NCBI RefSeq assembly: GCF_947169445.1
Contig: NZ_CAMVPU010000014.1
Coordinates: 23,651-87,650 of the forward strand
Direction: 5' to 3'
Source of the DNA: an uncultured Butyrivibrio sp.
GTDB lineage: Bacteria; Bacillota; Clostridia; Lachnospirales; Lachnospiraceae
Length of the DNA: 64,000 bases
In this document: piece by piece, positions 16,575 through 25,382 of the stretch
How positions within the stretch are numbered: position 1 is the first letter of the stretch
Layout of the letters: the number at the start of each line of letters is the position of its first letter
Translations under genes and position numbers: made by a program
Notes under the pieces: generated by a model
What the model saw: the letters and a program-made list of their open reading frames with translations, nothing else
Databases searched by the model: none
Told to the model about the DNA's origin: nothing

Positions 16575-17402
16575 ATGCAAACTGCCAAGCTTCATTTTAG
16601 CCAATCAGAGAATAATTATCAGATAAAAGAAGCCTACAAGACGCTTCGAAGCAATATAGAATTCAGCGGACAGAATGTGAAGGTTGTGTCTGTTACAAGC
16701 TGCACTCCGGGTGAAGGAAAGACCACGGTCGCAATGGCGCTGGCAAGAGCCTTTGCTGAAGCCGGGAAAAAGACTGTACTGGTTGATGCAGATATGCGTA
16801 AGTCAGTGCTGGTAGGACGTTACAAGACCGGATCAGTAAGGCTTGGACTTACCCACTGCCTTGTAGGTCGTGAGAGACTATCAAGCGTTATCTGCGAGAC
16901 GGATACTCCTAATCTTTATGTGATTTTCAGCGGACCGGTTCCTCCGAACCCCAGCGAACTTCTTGGGGGCAGGATTTTCGGCAAGGCTCTTGAGAATATG
17001 AAACAGGTCTTTGACTATGTGATAATCGACACGCCACCTCTAGGAAGTGTTATCGATGCAGCTGTTGTTGCCAAGCAGTGTGATGGAACAGTGCTTGTAA
17101 TTGAGTCAAATGCCATCAGTTACAGATTTGCTCAGAGGGTAAAAGACCAGCTGGATAAGGCGGGAGCCAGAATGCTTGGCGTGGTCCTTAATAAGGTGGA
17201 TATAAACGGTAAGGGCTACTATGGCCACTATGGCAGCTATTATGGCAAATATTATGGCAAGTACTACGGTAAGTACTATGGCAAATACGGCGAAGACAAT
17301 ACTATGACGGATTCAAAGCCGAAAGTTAAGATAAAATCTGAGCCTGACGAGGATGACCTTGAAGAACTAAGCTATCTGGCTGGGGTTATGAGGAAGGATT
17401 AG
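16575..17402 (+). CDS. Bacterial tyrosine kinase (BY-kinase, CapB/YwqD type)
   Basis: This cytoplasmic autokinase controls polysaccharide polymerisation. Walker A is CTPGEGKTT (about 48-56), Walker A' is VLVDADMRKS, and Walker B is VIIDTPPLG. A tyrosine cluster at about 215-238 consists of repeated GKYYGKYYGK units and supplies the autophosphorylation sites. The cluster is unusually regular, with KYYG repeated several times, so slippage expansion is possible. A charged tail follows the cluster. It abuts the Wzz-like gene with no gap. Confidence 0.94.
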   Translation: MQTAKLHFSQSENNYQIKEAYKTLRSNIEFSGQNVKVVSVTSCTPGEGKTTVAMALARAFAEAGKKTVLVDADMRKSVLVGRYKTGSVRLGLTHCLVGRERLSSVICETDTPNLYVIFSGPVPPNPSELLGGRIFGKALENMKQVFDYVIIDTPPLGSVIDAAVVAKQCDGTVLVIESNAISYRFAQRVKDQLDKAGARMLGVVLNKVDINGKGYYGHYGSYYGKYYGKYYGKYYGKYGEDNTMTDSKPKVKIKSEPDEDDLEELSYLAGVMRKD

Positions 17403-17564
17403 GGATAAAAGCTATTATGTTTTAATAAAAGATTTATGCCGGCTTTATCATTTTAAATGTAATATCGTTATATAATAACAGAACATACAGTAATTCTATG
17501 ATAGGGAAGGTGCGTTGCTTTTTATCTTCTGAAAGTGGAACGGCTGTAGATGGGGGCATGAAAG

Positions 17565-18035
17565 TTGAAAGGAAATATTCTGGGGATATTTTTTACAGTG
17601 CTTAGTGCAGTGCTGATAGCACTAATAGTTGTGGCATATGGAAGAAGTGACAGGGCCGAGCCGGAATTTAGGTTCTCTTCACTGGATCTTGTTTATGACC
17701 ACACAACCAAAGAACCTGACCTTATAGCAGGTATAAATGCCTATGATACCAAAGATGGTGATCTTACATCCAGGATAGTTGTGGAGAAGGTGGTTCTTAA
17801 TAAAGAAGCAGAGACTGCAGTTGTTTACTATGCAGTTGCTGATTACAGCGGAAATGTTGCGAAGCAGTCAAGGGTTTTTCCCGCTGACATCGAGGATATC
17901 GAGGCTGACGGCAATATAGATGAAGTTATAGAAGCTCAGACTTTTCCGCTTCTAAGTGACTATGATGAAATGTCAGGCTATGAGAGCAGTGTGAGTATCT
18001 ATGAGGCTGGCACTGAAGCAAGTAGCGAGGAGTAA
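17565..18035 (+). CDS. Membrane-anchored single Ig-like (DUF5011-type) domain protein
   Basis: This 156-residue protein has an N-terminal anchor or signal helix (about 4-24). One extracellular domain follows, with YDTKDGDLTSRIVVEK and VYYAVADYSGNVAKQSR, the hallmark segments of DUF5011-like Ig folds. The C-terminus is acidic. The start is TTG at 17565, supported by GGGGG 8 bases upstream. The nearby ATG at 17558 is in another frame. It lies between the BY-kinase and LCP genes, so a role in polysaccharide export or wall attachment is plausible but not shown. Confidence 0.6.
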   Translation: MKGNILGIFFTVLSAVLIALIVVAYGRSDRAEPEFRFSSLDLVYDHTTKEPDLIAGINAYDTKDGDLTSRIVVEKVVLNKEAETAVVYYAVADYSGNVAKQSRVFPADIEDIEADGNIDEVIEAQTFPLLSDYDEMSGYESSVSIYEAGTEASSEE

Positions 18036-18077
18036 TCTGCAAAAAAAACAGTATTGTGACACTTTTGGAGTGAGTCT

Positions 18078-19136
18078 ATGAGTGGTAAGGGGAAAGTTTT
18101 TCTTATAGTGTGGGCTATGCTTATGACCTTTGTGGCCGGGGGACTTGCCGGCTTTGAGGCTCTTAGGCTTCTTGGCAAGTCTAATCTGGACTCTAAGTCT
18201 GCTACAACGGCACCTGTAATGGACCAGGCCACGGAGCAGACGGAAGGTGAGAAGTCAAAGGAATGGGAAAGCGACTGGGTAAGGTATGGCGGCAGCGTCT
18301 ATGATTATAACGAAGATATTATCACTTTTTTGATAATGGGAATTGATAAGGACGACGAAGTAGTAACCAAGGTAAAAGAGGGAACTGACGGAGGTCAGGC
18401 GGACGCTCTTTTTCTGCTGGTTCTTAACCCAAGAGATGAGTCAATAAAGGTTATCGGTATAAACAGAAATACGATGACGGACGTGGACGTGTATGACGAA
18501 TATGGTAGATACATGACCACTGTGAAGGCTCAGATTGCAACGCAGCATGGATTTGGCAATGGTGTAGAGGAGTCCTGTGAGTATCAGGTAAAGGCAGTGT
18601 CGCAGCTCTTTTACCAGCTTCCGATCCACGGATATGCAGCTATTAATATGAGCGCAATACCGATCATCAATGATCTGGTAGGCGGCGTTGATGTCACTGT
18701 TTTAGAGGATCTTACCAAGTGGGATAAAAAGCTTGTGGAGGGCGAAGAAGTACATTTGGAGGGCGATGAAGCTTTCCATTATGTTAAGAGCAGAGATATC
18801 AAGTTATATGGCTCAAGCGATAAGAGGCTTGAGAGGCAGCGCCAGTACCTGAACAGCTTTATAAAGGCAGCAAGAGCTGCAAGCGTAGAAAACAATAACG
18901 CGGCTATTACTATTTTTAATGAAATAAGAGATAAGATGGTGACGAACATCACAGCTGATGAGGTAACTTATCTTGCTCCTTACATGAATAGTTTTTCTTT
19001 CGATGCCACCGATTTTAAAATGATAAAGGGAACAAATCAGAAAAACGGCGAATACGAAGAATTTACTGTTGATGAGGATGATCTGTACAAGACTATAATT
19101 GATGTTTTTTACGAAAAAGTTAATAACGTGGACTAA
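18078..19136 (+). CDS. LytR-CpsA-Psr (LCP) family ligase
   Basis: LCP enzymes transfer undecaprenyl-linked polysaccharide to peptidoglycan. There is one N-terminal transmembrane helix (about 6-30), then the LCP domain: FLIMGIDKDDE, the GGQADALFLL region, INRNTMTDV with its conserved Arg, GGVDVTVLEDL, and the KSRD...RLERQRQ motif with the Arg residues that bind pyrophosphate. The 352-residue length is typical. GGAG lies before the ATG. Placement after the kinase module indicates attachment of this operon's polysaccharide to the wall. Confidence 0.93.
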   Translation: MSGKGKVFLIVWAMLMTFVAGGLAGFEALRLLGKSNLDSKSATTAPVMDQATEQTEGEKSKEWESDWVRYGGSVYDYNEDIITFLIMGIDKDDEVVTKVKEGTDGGQADALFLLVLNPRDESIKVIGINRNTMTDVDVYDEYGRYMTTVKAQIATQHGFGNGVEESCEYQVKAVSQLFYQLPIHGYAAINMSAIPIINDLVGGVDVTVLEDLTKWDKKLVEGEEVHLEGDEAFHYVKSRDIKLYGSSDKRLERQRQYLNSFIKAARAASVENNNAAITIFNEIRDKMVTNITADEVTYLAPYMNSFSFDATDFKMIKGTNQKNGEYEEFTVDEDDLYKTIIDVFYEKVNNVD

Positions 19137-19140
19137 ATAA

Positions 19141-19917
19141 ATGACTGGAAAATGCCGATATATAAGCGTAGGAGTTGGTAAGCTTTTATCTGTCCTTTTG
19201 GCTCTTTTGCTGGTAGGAATGCTGGCAGGGTGCGGGTCCAAAGAATCCGCAGCTGACGAGAGTGGGGATGAAAGTGCAACCAATAAGTCCTTCGTGGATA
19301 TAAGTGAACTGCAGGAAGAAAATAGTGATATTTTTGCATGGGTAAGGGTGCCGGATACGACCATCGATTATCCTGTGCTCCACAGTTTGGATGGTGATGA
19401 TGAGTTTTATAAAAGTCATGACTATCTGAGAAAAGAAAATCCAAATGGCGCTATTTATACTGAGGCGGCTAATCTGACGGATATGTGTGATTTTAATGAG
19501 GTTCTCCACGGATCCTCACCGGATGATGGGACGATGTTTGCTCCACTTGAGCAGTTTTTGGACAGACAGTATTTTGATGAGCATCAGTTTATTTATGTAT
19601 ATTTGGACGGAAATGCTCTTGTTTATTACATCTTTGCAGCTTATACAAGGGAAAACACAAGGCTTATTGCACAGTATGATTTTTCTTATGCTTCGGGCTG
19701 CCAGCAGTTTTTGGATGAGATATACGGCAGTAAGAGCATGAACAAGATAGTAAGAAGTGGATGGGAAAATCAGGTACAGCCTGAGAATTTTCTGATAACG
19801 CTATCGACAACTGACAGAAATACCGGAAAACAGCTGATCGTTGTTGGTTGTATGGTTGGTGATGTGGCCGGGAAAATAGACAGGGTCATGGACTATGGTG
19901 ACCCGGAAGAATACTAA
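19141..19917 (+). CDS. Sortase-B-like lipoprotein lacking catalytic residues
   Basis: The overall fold signature is class B sortase: VPDTTIDYPVLHS, FNEVLHGS, TMFAPLEQFLDRQYFDEH, then ITLSTT and a final beta segment. The catalytic positions are changed. The His expected after Gly124 is Ser125 (VLHGSS instead of a GHN-type motif), the catalytic Cys after LST is Thr224, and the Arg expected shortly after is Gln/Lys (230-231). It also carries a lipobox (MLAGC, Cys31) rather than a plain anchor. It is therefore probably a non-enzymatic binding protein derived from a sortase. It follows the LCP gene by 4 bases with no clear ribosome site, so coupling is likely. Confidence 0.75.
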   Translation: MTGKCRYISVGVGKLLSVLLALLLVGMLAGCGSKESAADESGDESATNKSFVDISELQEENSDIFAWVRVPDTTIDYPVLHSLDGDDEFYKSHDYLRKENPNGAIYTEAANLTDMCDFNEVLHGSSPDDGTMFAPLEQFLDRQYFDEHQFIYVYLDGNALVYYIFAAYTRENTRLIAQYDFSYASGCQQFLDEIYGSKSMNKIVRSGWENQVQPENFLITLSTTDRNTGKQLIVVGCMVGDVAGKIDRVMDYGDPEEY

Positions 19918-20019
19918 ATTTTTTTGGACTTTATAATTTGGAACTTAGAGTTTGTGGGTTCTGACTTCGAATAGATGCGATTGTTCTTTTGATTCAAAGA
20001 AAAACGGAGGCAAGGAAAA

Positions 20020-20763
20020 ATGAAAAGAATTCTGGCTCTCATGGTAGCAGGTGTGGTACTTTTTTCTTCAAGTATTTCAGTATGTGCAACAAGTGGGGCT
20101 GCTAATACAGCTTCTTCTGCAGTACAGGATGGTTCAACAAGTCCTTCAGCTGAGGAACTGAAAAAAGAGATTGAGGAGCTGAAGAGTGAAATTGAGGCTC
20201 AGGCTAAGATTATGAATGAGCAGACAGCTCAGATTACTAAGCTGGTAAAAGAAGTTCAGGCAACTGCTGACAGAGCAGCAAGGGCAGCGGCAGCAGCAGC
20301 AGCTGTTTCAGCACCTGCTCAGCCGGTTGGGGCAGGATCTCCTACAAATGATGTGAGAACCCAGCAGCTCATTAGAAATAATGCAGTTTCCTACGGAAAT
20401 AATGTGATTTCTCAGGGCGGACATGTGGAGATCAATGGTGGTAAGAGTAATGTTACTATCAGCATTGGCGCTCCTGATAGCGGAACTGTCAGCCAGGCAA
20501 ATTCACTTGCTACAAATCTTAAGGGAACACTTCTTAACTGTGTTACGATGAGTTCTCCGGTTGCCTTTAATACAGCTAAGGTTAATTTCTACATGCCTGG
20601 TGTTGTGGCAAATGACAATATAGCGGTATACCAGATTCAGAATAATAAGTGGGTACAGGTTCCTACAGCTGAGATTCGTCAGGATCATGTGGTTGTAAAT
20701 CTTACAAAGTCAGGGACTTTGGCCTTCGTAAGAGTGCCGGTGCTTGCGACAGTTACTGGATGA
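20020..20763 (+). CDS. Secreted coiled-coil protein of unknown function
   Basis: This 247-residue protein has a signal peptide (about 1-24, ending SVCATSG). A coiled-coil stretch rich in Glu, Lys and Ala follows (about 45-100, ending in a poly-Ala run). The C-terminal half (about 115-247) is Asn/Gly/Val-rich, beta-like and ends FVRVPVLATV. A GGAGG ribosome site precedes the ATG. It is the last gene before a strong terminator, 100 bases after the sortase-like gene, so it may be in the same transcript. I do not recognise the family. Confidence 0.65.
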   Translation: MKRILALMVAGVVLFSSSISVCATSGAANTASSAVQDGSTSPSAEELKKEIEELKSEIEAQAKIMNEQTAQITKLVKEVQATADRAARAAAAAAAVSAPAQPVGAGSPTNDVRTQQLIRNNAVSYGNNVISQGGHVEINGGKSNVTISIGAPDSGTVSQANSLATNLKGTLLNCVTMSSPVAFNTAKVNFYMPGVVANDNIAVYQIQNNKWVQVPTAEIRQDHVVVNLTKSGTLAFVRVPVLATVTG

Positions 20764-20833
20764 TTACTATTAAACCGTTTTCTATGTGCAGTTGAAAATG
20801 CTTGTGTTTGTCTTCATCGAGATTTATTAGAAC

Positions 20834-20896
20834 AAAAAAACAGATAAATGGCTCATTTCATGTTATTCAGAGAAATCGCCATTTATCTGTTTTTTC
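20834..20896 (+). terminator. Strong intrinsic terminator ending the 15-20.8 kb operon
   Basis: A long stem (AAAAAACAGATAAATGG/CCATTTATCTGTTTTTT) with a 27-base loop ends in a U-tract. Its A-tract on the left arm makes it potentially bidirectional. Confidence 0.9.
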
Positions 20897-21025
20897 ATTC
20901 TATAAATCTAGTATTGATATTGTTATGAAAATAATGTAGTATAAGGAAAAGAATTCACTATGCTAAAGTGGTAAAGTGAATGAACGGCAATAAAGTAGCG
21001 AAACTTAGTTATGGAGAATTGTTAT

Positions 21026-22081
21026 ATGAGCTGGGAAGAGAATGTGAGGAAGGTTGTGCCCTATACACCGGGGGAGCAGCCTAAGATAAAAAATATTATA
21101 AAACTTAATACGAATGAGAATCCGTATCCGCCGGCGCCTGCGGTGGCAGCCGCTTTAAAGGAGATGGATGTGGATGATTTCAGGAAGTATCCTGATCCGA
21201 CGTGTTCAAGGCTTGTGGATGCGATCGCAGATTTTTATAAGGTTGATAAGTCCAAGGTTTTCGTGGGAGTGGGCTCTGATGACGTGCTGGCAATGGCGTT
21301 TTTGACGTTCTTTAATTCTGATAAGCCGGTTCTTTTCCCTGATATCACTTATTCATTTTATGATGTATGGGCAAAGCTCTTTGGTATTCCTTTTGAGCAG
21401 CTTCCTCTTAAAGATGATTTCACAATTGAGCCCTCAGATTATTACAGGGAAAATGGTGGAATTGTTATTGCCAATCCGAATGCTCCTACAGGGATAGAGA
21501 TGGATGCTAATGCGCTGGAGGAGATTATTAAGCGGAATTCAGACGTGGTGGTAATTGTAGATGAGGCATATGTGGATTTTGGCGGTAAGTCAGTGCTTCC
21601 TCTTATTGATAAATACGATAATCTCCTGGTGGTTCAGACTTTTTCCAAGTCCAGATCCATGGCGGGAATGAGGATTGGATATGCCTTTGGCTGTGAGAAG
21701 CTGATAAAGTATCTGTCGGATGTGAAGTTTTCTTTTAACTCATATACCATGAACAAGCCTTCTTTGGAGCTTGGCGCGCTTGCTATTGAGGACGAGGAGT
21801 ATTTCAATGAGACAAGGGATAAGATAATTGCTACAAGGGAGCGGGTTAAGCCTTTGTTAAAAGAGCTGGGCTTTGAATTTGCGGATTCCAAGACGAATTT
21901 CATTTTCGCCAAGCACAGTGAAAAGTCGGGAAAAGAGATTTTTACTGCTCTTAGGGAGCGTGGAATAATAGTAAGGAGATGGGACGCGCCAAGGATCAGC
22001 GAATATTTGAGAATTTCCATCGGTACGGATGAAGAAATGGATAAGCTCATAGCGGCGCTGAAGGAAATATTGGAAAGGTAA
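21026..22081 (+). CDS. hisC: Histidinol-phosphate aminotransferase
   Basis: This PLP enzyme of histidine synthesis converts imidazole acetol phosphate and glutamate to histidinol phosphate. The protein begins MSWEENVRKVVPYTPGEQP, the usual HisC opening. The start was moved from 21011 to 21026 because GGAG lies 9 bases upstream of this ATG and none lies before the other. Motifs include NTNENPYPP, NPNAPTG, VDEAYVDF, the PLP lysine Lys208 in TFSKSRSMAG, and RISIGTDEE at the end. It stands alone, away from other his genes. Confidence 0.93.
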   Translation: MSWEENVRKVVPYTPGEQPKIKNIIKLNTNENPYPPAPAVAAALKEMDVDDFRKYPDPTCSRLVDAIADFYKVDKSKVFVGVGSDDVLAMAFLTFFNSDKPVLFPDITYSFYDVWAKLFGIPFEQLPLKDDFTIEPSDYYRENGGIVIANPNAPTGIEMDANALEEIIKRNSDVVVIVDEAYVDFGGKSVLPLIDKYDNLLVVQTFSKSRSMAGMRIGYAFGCEKLIKYLSDVKFSFNSYTMNKPSLELGALAIEDEEYFNETRDKIIATRERVKPLLKELGFEFADSKTNFIFAKHSEKSGKEIFTALRERGIIVRRWDAPRISEYLRISIGTDEEMDKLIAALKEILER

Positions 22082-22223
22082 AAAATAGGATTTGTTAATA
22101 ATATAAATTGATGGTACAATGTGGCTTGTGTTTGTCGTGTATTAATAATTGAAAGAAGTCTTGGTATTCTGAGAAGGCAATTGTGATTGATTACATAAGA
22201 TTTCGAGTTCTAGGAGTGTTATT

Positions 22224-22742
22224 ATGTTAAAGATTTTCACAGAGTCACTTATTGGCCAGTATATTACTGTTTTTATTGTATCTATGGTACCGCTTGTTGA
22301 GCTTAGAGGTGCTATTCCATTTGCTTATGGTTTTGTGCATACAGGTACAGGTTTTAATCTGCTGCTGGGATATATTCTGATTGCGATTGGAAATATGATT
22401 CCGGTTCCGCTTATTTACTTTCTTGCAAGAAAGGTTTTGGAATGGGGTAAGGATAAGCCTGTAATTGGTGGTTTCTTTACTTTCTGTCTTGAAAAGGGAG
22501 AAAAGGGTGGACAAAAGCTTCAGGCGAAGGCAGGCCAGGGCTTGTTTGTAGCACTTTTACTGTTTGTTGGTATTCCTGTTCCGGGAACAGGCGCTTGGAC
22601 TGGAACTCTTGCAGCCAGCATCCTTGATATGGGATTTAAGAAGACTGTTCTTGCAGTAATCGGCGGTATTGCTCTTGCAAGTATTATTGTAGGACTGGTT
22701 TGTACTCTTGGATTTGGCGCTCTTTTTGGAATTGCAGCGTGA
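22224..22742 (+). CDS. Small multidrug export-like membrane protein (COG2426)
   Basis: This 172-residue protein has four or five hydrophobic segments and the family's markers: PLVELRGAIPFA near residue 25, GNMIPVPLIYF near 58 and a GIPVPGTGAWTG loop near 112. These match the Sm_multidrug_ex (COG2426) family. Despite the name, transport has not been firmly shown for the family. A TAGGAG ribosome site precedes the ATG. It is a single gene between hisC and a methyltransferase. Confidence 0.85.
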   Translation: MLKIFTESLIGQYITVFIVSMVPLVELRGAIPFAYGFVHTGTGFNLLLGYILIAIGNMIPVPLIYFLARKVLEWGKDKPVIGGFFTFCLEKGEKGGQKLQAKAGQGLFVALLLFVGIPVPGTGAWTGTLAASILDMGFKKTVLAVIGGIALASIIVGLVCTLGFGALFGIAA

Positions 22743-22759
22743 TAAAATAATGAAGTATT

Positions 22760-22768
22760 TGCTATAAT
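22760..22768 (+). promoter_or_regulatory. Extended -10 promoter before the methyltransferase gene
   Basis: TGCTATAAT matches TGnTATAAT. It overlaps an inverted repeat (GCTATAA/TTATAGC, 22761-22784) and is followed by TGTTATAGCAGACATGG, a 17-mer that recurs at 14947-14963 with one change. Confidence 0.5.
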
Positions 22769-22821
22769 GATTGTGTTGTTATAGCAGACATGGTTTTATA
22801 TTTGAAAATAAGAAGGTGTAT

Positions 22822-23697
22822 ATGGAAGCTTATAGTGATTTTGCCAGCGTATATGATACCTTTATGGATGAGACCCCATACGATGTATGGGGTAATTTTG
22901 TAGCTGGACTTATAGAAAAATATGGTGTTTCGAAGCCGGTGGGTGCTTTAGAAGATGGTAAGCTGAAAGGGGCGGATGCTTCCTCTAAAGCTAACGTGAC
23001 AGGTAATTCTTCGGAAGAAGCTGAAAATGCAGTTCTTTTGGAAGAGAGAAATCTTGTTGTGGAACTTGGGTGCGGAACAGGTTCTTTTACCCAGGAACTT
23101 AAGAAAAAAGGCTACGACATAATGGGAATTGACTTATCTCCTGATATGCTGAACATTGCCAGAAACAAAGCAGCAGAGGCTGGACTTGATATTATGTATC
23201 TGGAGCAGGATATGAGAGAGCTTGACCTGTACTGCACAGCGGGTACAATCGTAAGTGTATGTGACAGTGTTAATTATCTGCTTGAAGATAGTGATGTGGT
23301 AGAGACTTTCAGGCTTGTTAATAATTTTCTTTTCCCAGGAGGAATTTTTATATTTGATTTCAACACGCTCTATAAGTACAGTGAAGTTATCGGTGATGCG
23401 ACAATAGCGGAAAATCGTGATGATTGCAGCTTTATATGGGATAATTACTATCATGAAGAAGAACATATAAATGAGTACGATCTTACTATTTTTGTAAGAT
23501 GCAGCGAAGATGATGAAAATCTGTTCAAGAGATTTTCTGAAACGCATTATCAAAGAGGGTATACCCTTGAGGAAATGAAGGAATTTGTGGAGGCAGCAGG
23601 CCTGACTTTTGTGACAGCGATAGATGCGGACAGCCACGAAGAGCCTACTGATGAGTCAGAGCGAATATACATTGTTGCGAGAGAATGTGGGAAGTAA
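22822..23697 (+). CDS. Class I SAM-dependent methyltransferase
   Basis: This is a Rossmann methyltransferase with motif I VVELGCGTGSF and motif II GIDLSPDM, followed by LEQDMREL. The start ATG 22822 has a GAAGG-type site and gives the usual MEAYSDFASVYDTFMDE opening. The longer frame starts at TTG inside the promoter. Between the N-terminal helix and motif I there is an extra Ser/Ala/Glu-rich stretch of about 35 residues (roughly 37-72) not usual in this family, probably a surface loop. The substrate is unknown. Confidence 0.82.
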   Translation: MEAYSDFASVYDTFMDETPYDVWGNFVAGLIEKYGVSKPVGALEDGKLKGADASSKANVTGNSSEEAENAVLLEERNLVVELGCGTGSFTQELKKKGYDIMGIDLSPDMLNIARNKAAEAGLDIMYLEQDMRELDLYCTAGTIVSVCDSVNYLLEDSDVVETFRLVNNFLFPGGIFIFDFNTLYKYSEVIGDATIAENRDDCSFIWDNYYHEEEHINEYDLTIFVRCSEDDENLFKRFSETHYQRGYTLEEMKEFVEAAGLTFVTAIDADSHEEPTDESERIYIVARECGK

Positions 23698-23813
23698 GAC
23701 AGAATAAACCATGTTGAAAGTCACATGTTTGCTTGATGACGGAAATATATCTTTGATTGTGTACTTGGATGTGATAAATAGGTTGGAAATAAGTGATTTG
23801 CAGGAGGTATGGT

Positions 23814-24743
23814 ATGAAATTTACAAAGATGCATGGCTGTGGTAATGATTATGTATATGTTGATGGAGCAAAAGAGATAATTCCTGCGGAGAAGAAGCCG
23901 GAGATTGCAAGGTTTGTTTCTGACAGACATTTTGGAATTGGCTCAGATGGCATTATTTTCATAAATCCTGTTGAGGATGAGGATGTCGATTTTGAGATGG
24001 AGATGTATAACGCAGATGGCTCCAGGTCCGAGATGTGCGGCAATGGTATAAGATGCGTTGCCAAGTATGTATATGATAAGGGACTTACTTCCAAGAAAAA
24101 TCTTGTTATCGTAAGTGCTGGGAAAAAGAAATATATCGATCTGACAGTAGATGATAGTAATAAGGTTTCATCGGTGAAGGTAGATATGGGGGCACCTATT
24201 CTGGAGGCAGAGCTGGTTCCTGTGGATAAAAGCTGTCTTTTGGAAAAGACAGAAAAAAATCAGAATGCAGGGATTGCAGGTGGTTTAGATGGAAGCGTTA
24301 AAGTTGATGCCTGCATTGATACGCCTATAGAAGTTGATGGCAGAGTGTGGAATATCACCTGTGTATCCATGGGAAATCCACATGCAGTAGTTTTTTTACC
24401 TGATGATATGGATCTTACGACCTTTGATATAGAAAAGATTGGACCAAAGTTTGAAAATCATAAAGCGTTCCCAAGACGCACCAATACAGAGTTTGTTAAG
24501 GTGGATGACAGAGGAAATGTCCATATGCGCGTGTGGGAGAGAGGTACCGGAGAGACTCTTGCCTGCGGCACAGGATGCTGTGCGACTACTGTGGCCTGCA
24601 TTTTGAACGGACATACTGATAATACTGTTGCGGTTCATGTTCTCGGCGGCGTGGTAACTTGCTCATGGGATGGAGATTTAGGCTCATCTGTTATCATGCA
24701 GGGCCCGGCTACTACTGTCTTTGAGGGCGAGATTGAAGTGTAA
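23814..24743 (+). CDS. dapF: Diaminopimelate epimerase
   Basis: This enzyme converts LL- to meso-diaminopimelate for lysine and peptidoglycan synthesis. The start was set at 23814: AGGAGG ends 6 bases upstream and the protein begins MKFTKMHGCGNDY. The catalytic cysteines are in EMCGNGIRC and ACGTGCCA. Other motifs are GNPHAVVF and the NTEFV segment. A short Asn/Gly-rich insertion sits near residues 145-165 (ahead of IDTPIEVDGR). The stop overlaps the start of the next gene by one base. Confidence 0.95.
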   Translation: MKFTKMHGCGNDYVYVDGAKEIIPAEKKPEIARFVSDRHFGIGSDGIIFINPVEDEDVDFEMEMYNADGSRSEMCGNGIRCVAKYVYDKGLTSKKNLVIVSAGKKKYIDLTVDDSNKVSSVKVDMGAPILEAELVPVDKSCLLEKTEKNQNAGIAGGLDGSVKVDACIDTPIEVDGRVWNITCVSMGNPHAVVFLPDDMDLTTFDIEKIGPKFENHKAFPRRTNTEFVKVDDRGNVHMRVWERGTGETLACGTGCCATTVACILNGHTDNTVAVHVLGGVVTCSWDGDLGSSVIMQGPATTVFEGEIEV

Positions 24744-25327
24744 TGGATTTGGAAATAGATTACTTAAAACTTTTTAAGAGCATGTTCCTGGATGAGCTTA
24801 GCGGAGTATATATTGTGCAGGTGGAAATCCTGCTTGCAGTTGGTGCGCTATGTATACTTTTGCCGGGATTATTTCTTGTGCATAAAAGTGAAAAGATCCG
24901 GAAAAGACAGGTTCTTTTGACATATCTTACGATTGTCTATATAGGAATAGTTCTGCTTATCACGATATTCAGAAGGCCTCTTGGTGGAAAGCCCTATTCT
25001 GTTTCGACGAAGCTGAATTTGGGGAATTTGTTTGGAAATTACTGGGAAGTGAGAATAGCATTTTATGCAATCCTAAACATACTTTTATTTGTTCCCTTTG
25101 GCTTTTTGGTAAGTCTTTTTTGCATGAATATCAAGAAGCTTAAGGCGTTTCGGTTCATTGTTCCTATTGTTGTAAGCTTTCTTTTCAGCCTTTCAATCGA
25201 GTGTATTCAGCTTCGGACCGGAACCGGAATTTTTGAGGTGACAGATTTGTTCAACAATACGGTAGGAGGTATTCTTGGAACCGTTTTGGGAGTGATTGTA
25301 TACGGAATAACGTGTATAATAATATAA
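24743..25327 (+). CDS. VanZ-like membrane protein
   Basis: This 194-residue protein has about five transmembrane segments and the VanZ pattern: LNLGNLFGNYWEVRIAFYAILNILLFVPFGFLV and SIECIQLRTGTGIFEVTDLFNNTVGG, where the paired Asn and Asp residues are the conserved part. VanZ homologues are linked to lipoglycopeptide tolerance and often have unknown function. It overlaps dapF by one base and precedes a two-component pair, an arrangement only loosely like van clusters. No vanHAX-type enzymes are present. Confidence 0.85.
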   Translation: MDLEIDYLKLFKSMFLDELSGVYIVQVEILLAVGALCILLPGLFLVHKSEKIRKRQVLLTYLTIVYIGIVLLITIFRRPLGGKPYSVSTKLNLGNLFGNYWEVRIAFYAILNILLFVPFGFLVSLFCMNIKKLKAFRFIVPIVVSFLFSLSIECIQLRTGTGIFEVTDLFNNTVGGILGTVLGVIVYGITCIII

Positions 25328-25382
25328 GAAGCTTTTGTAAGTAAGTGATTCAAATTTTCAAGAATTCTGATGGAGAGAAGAT

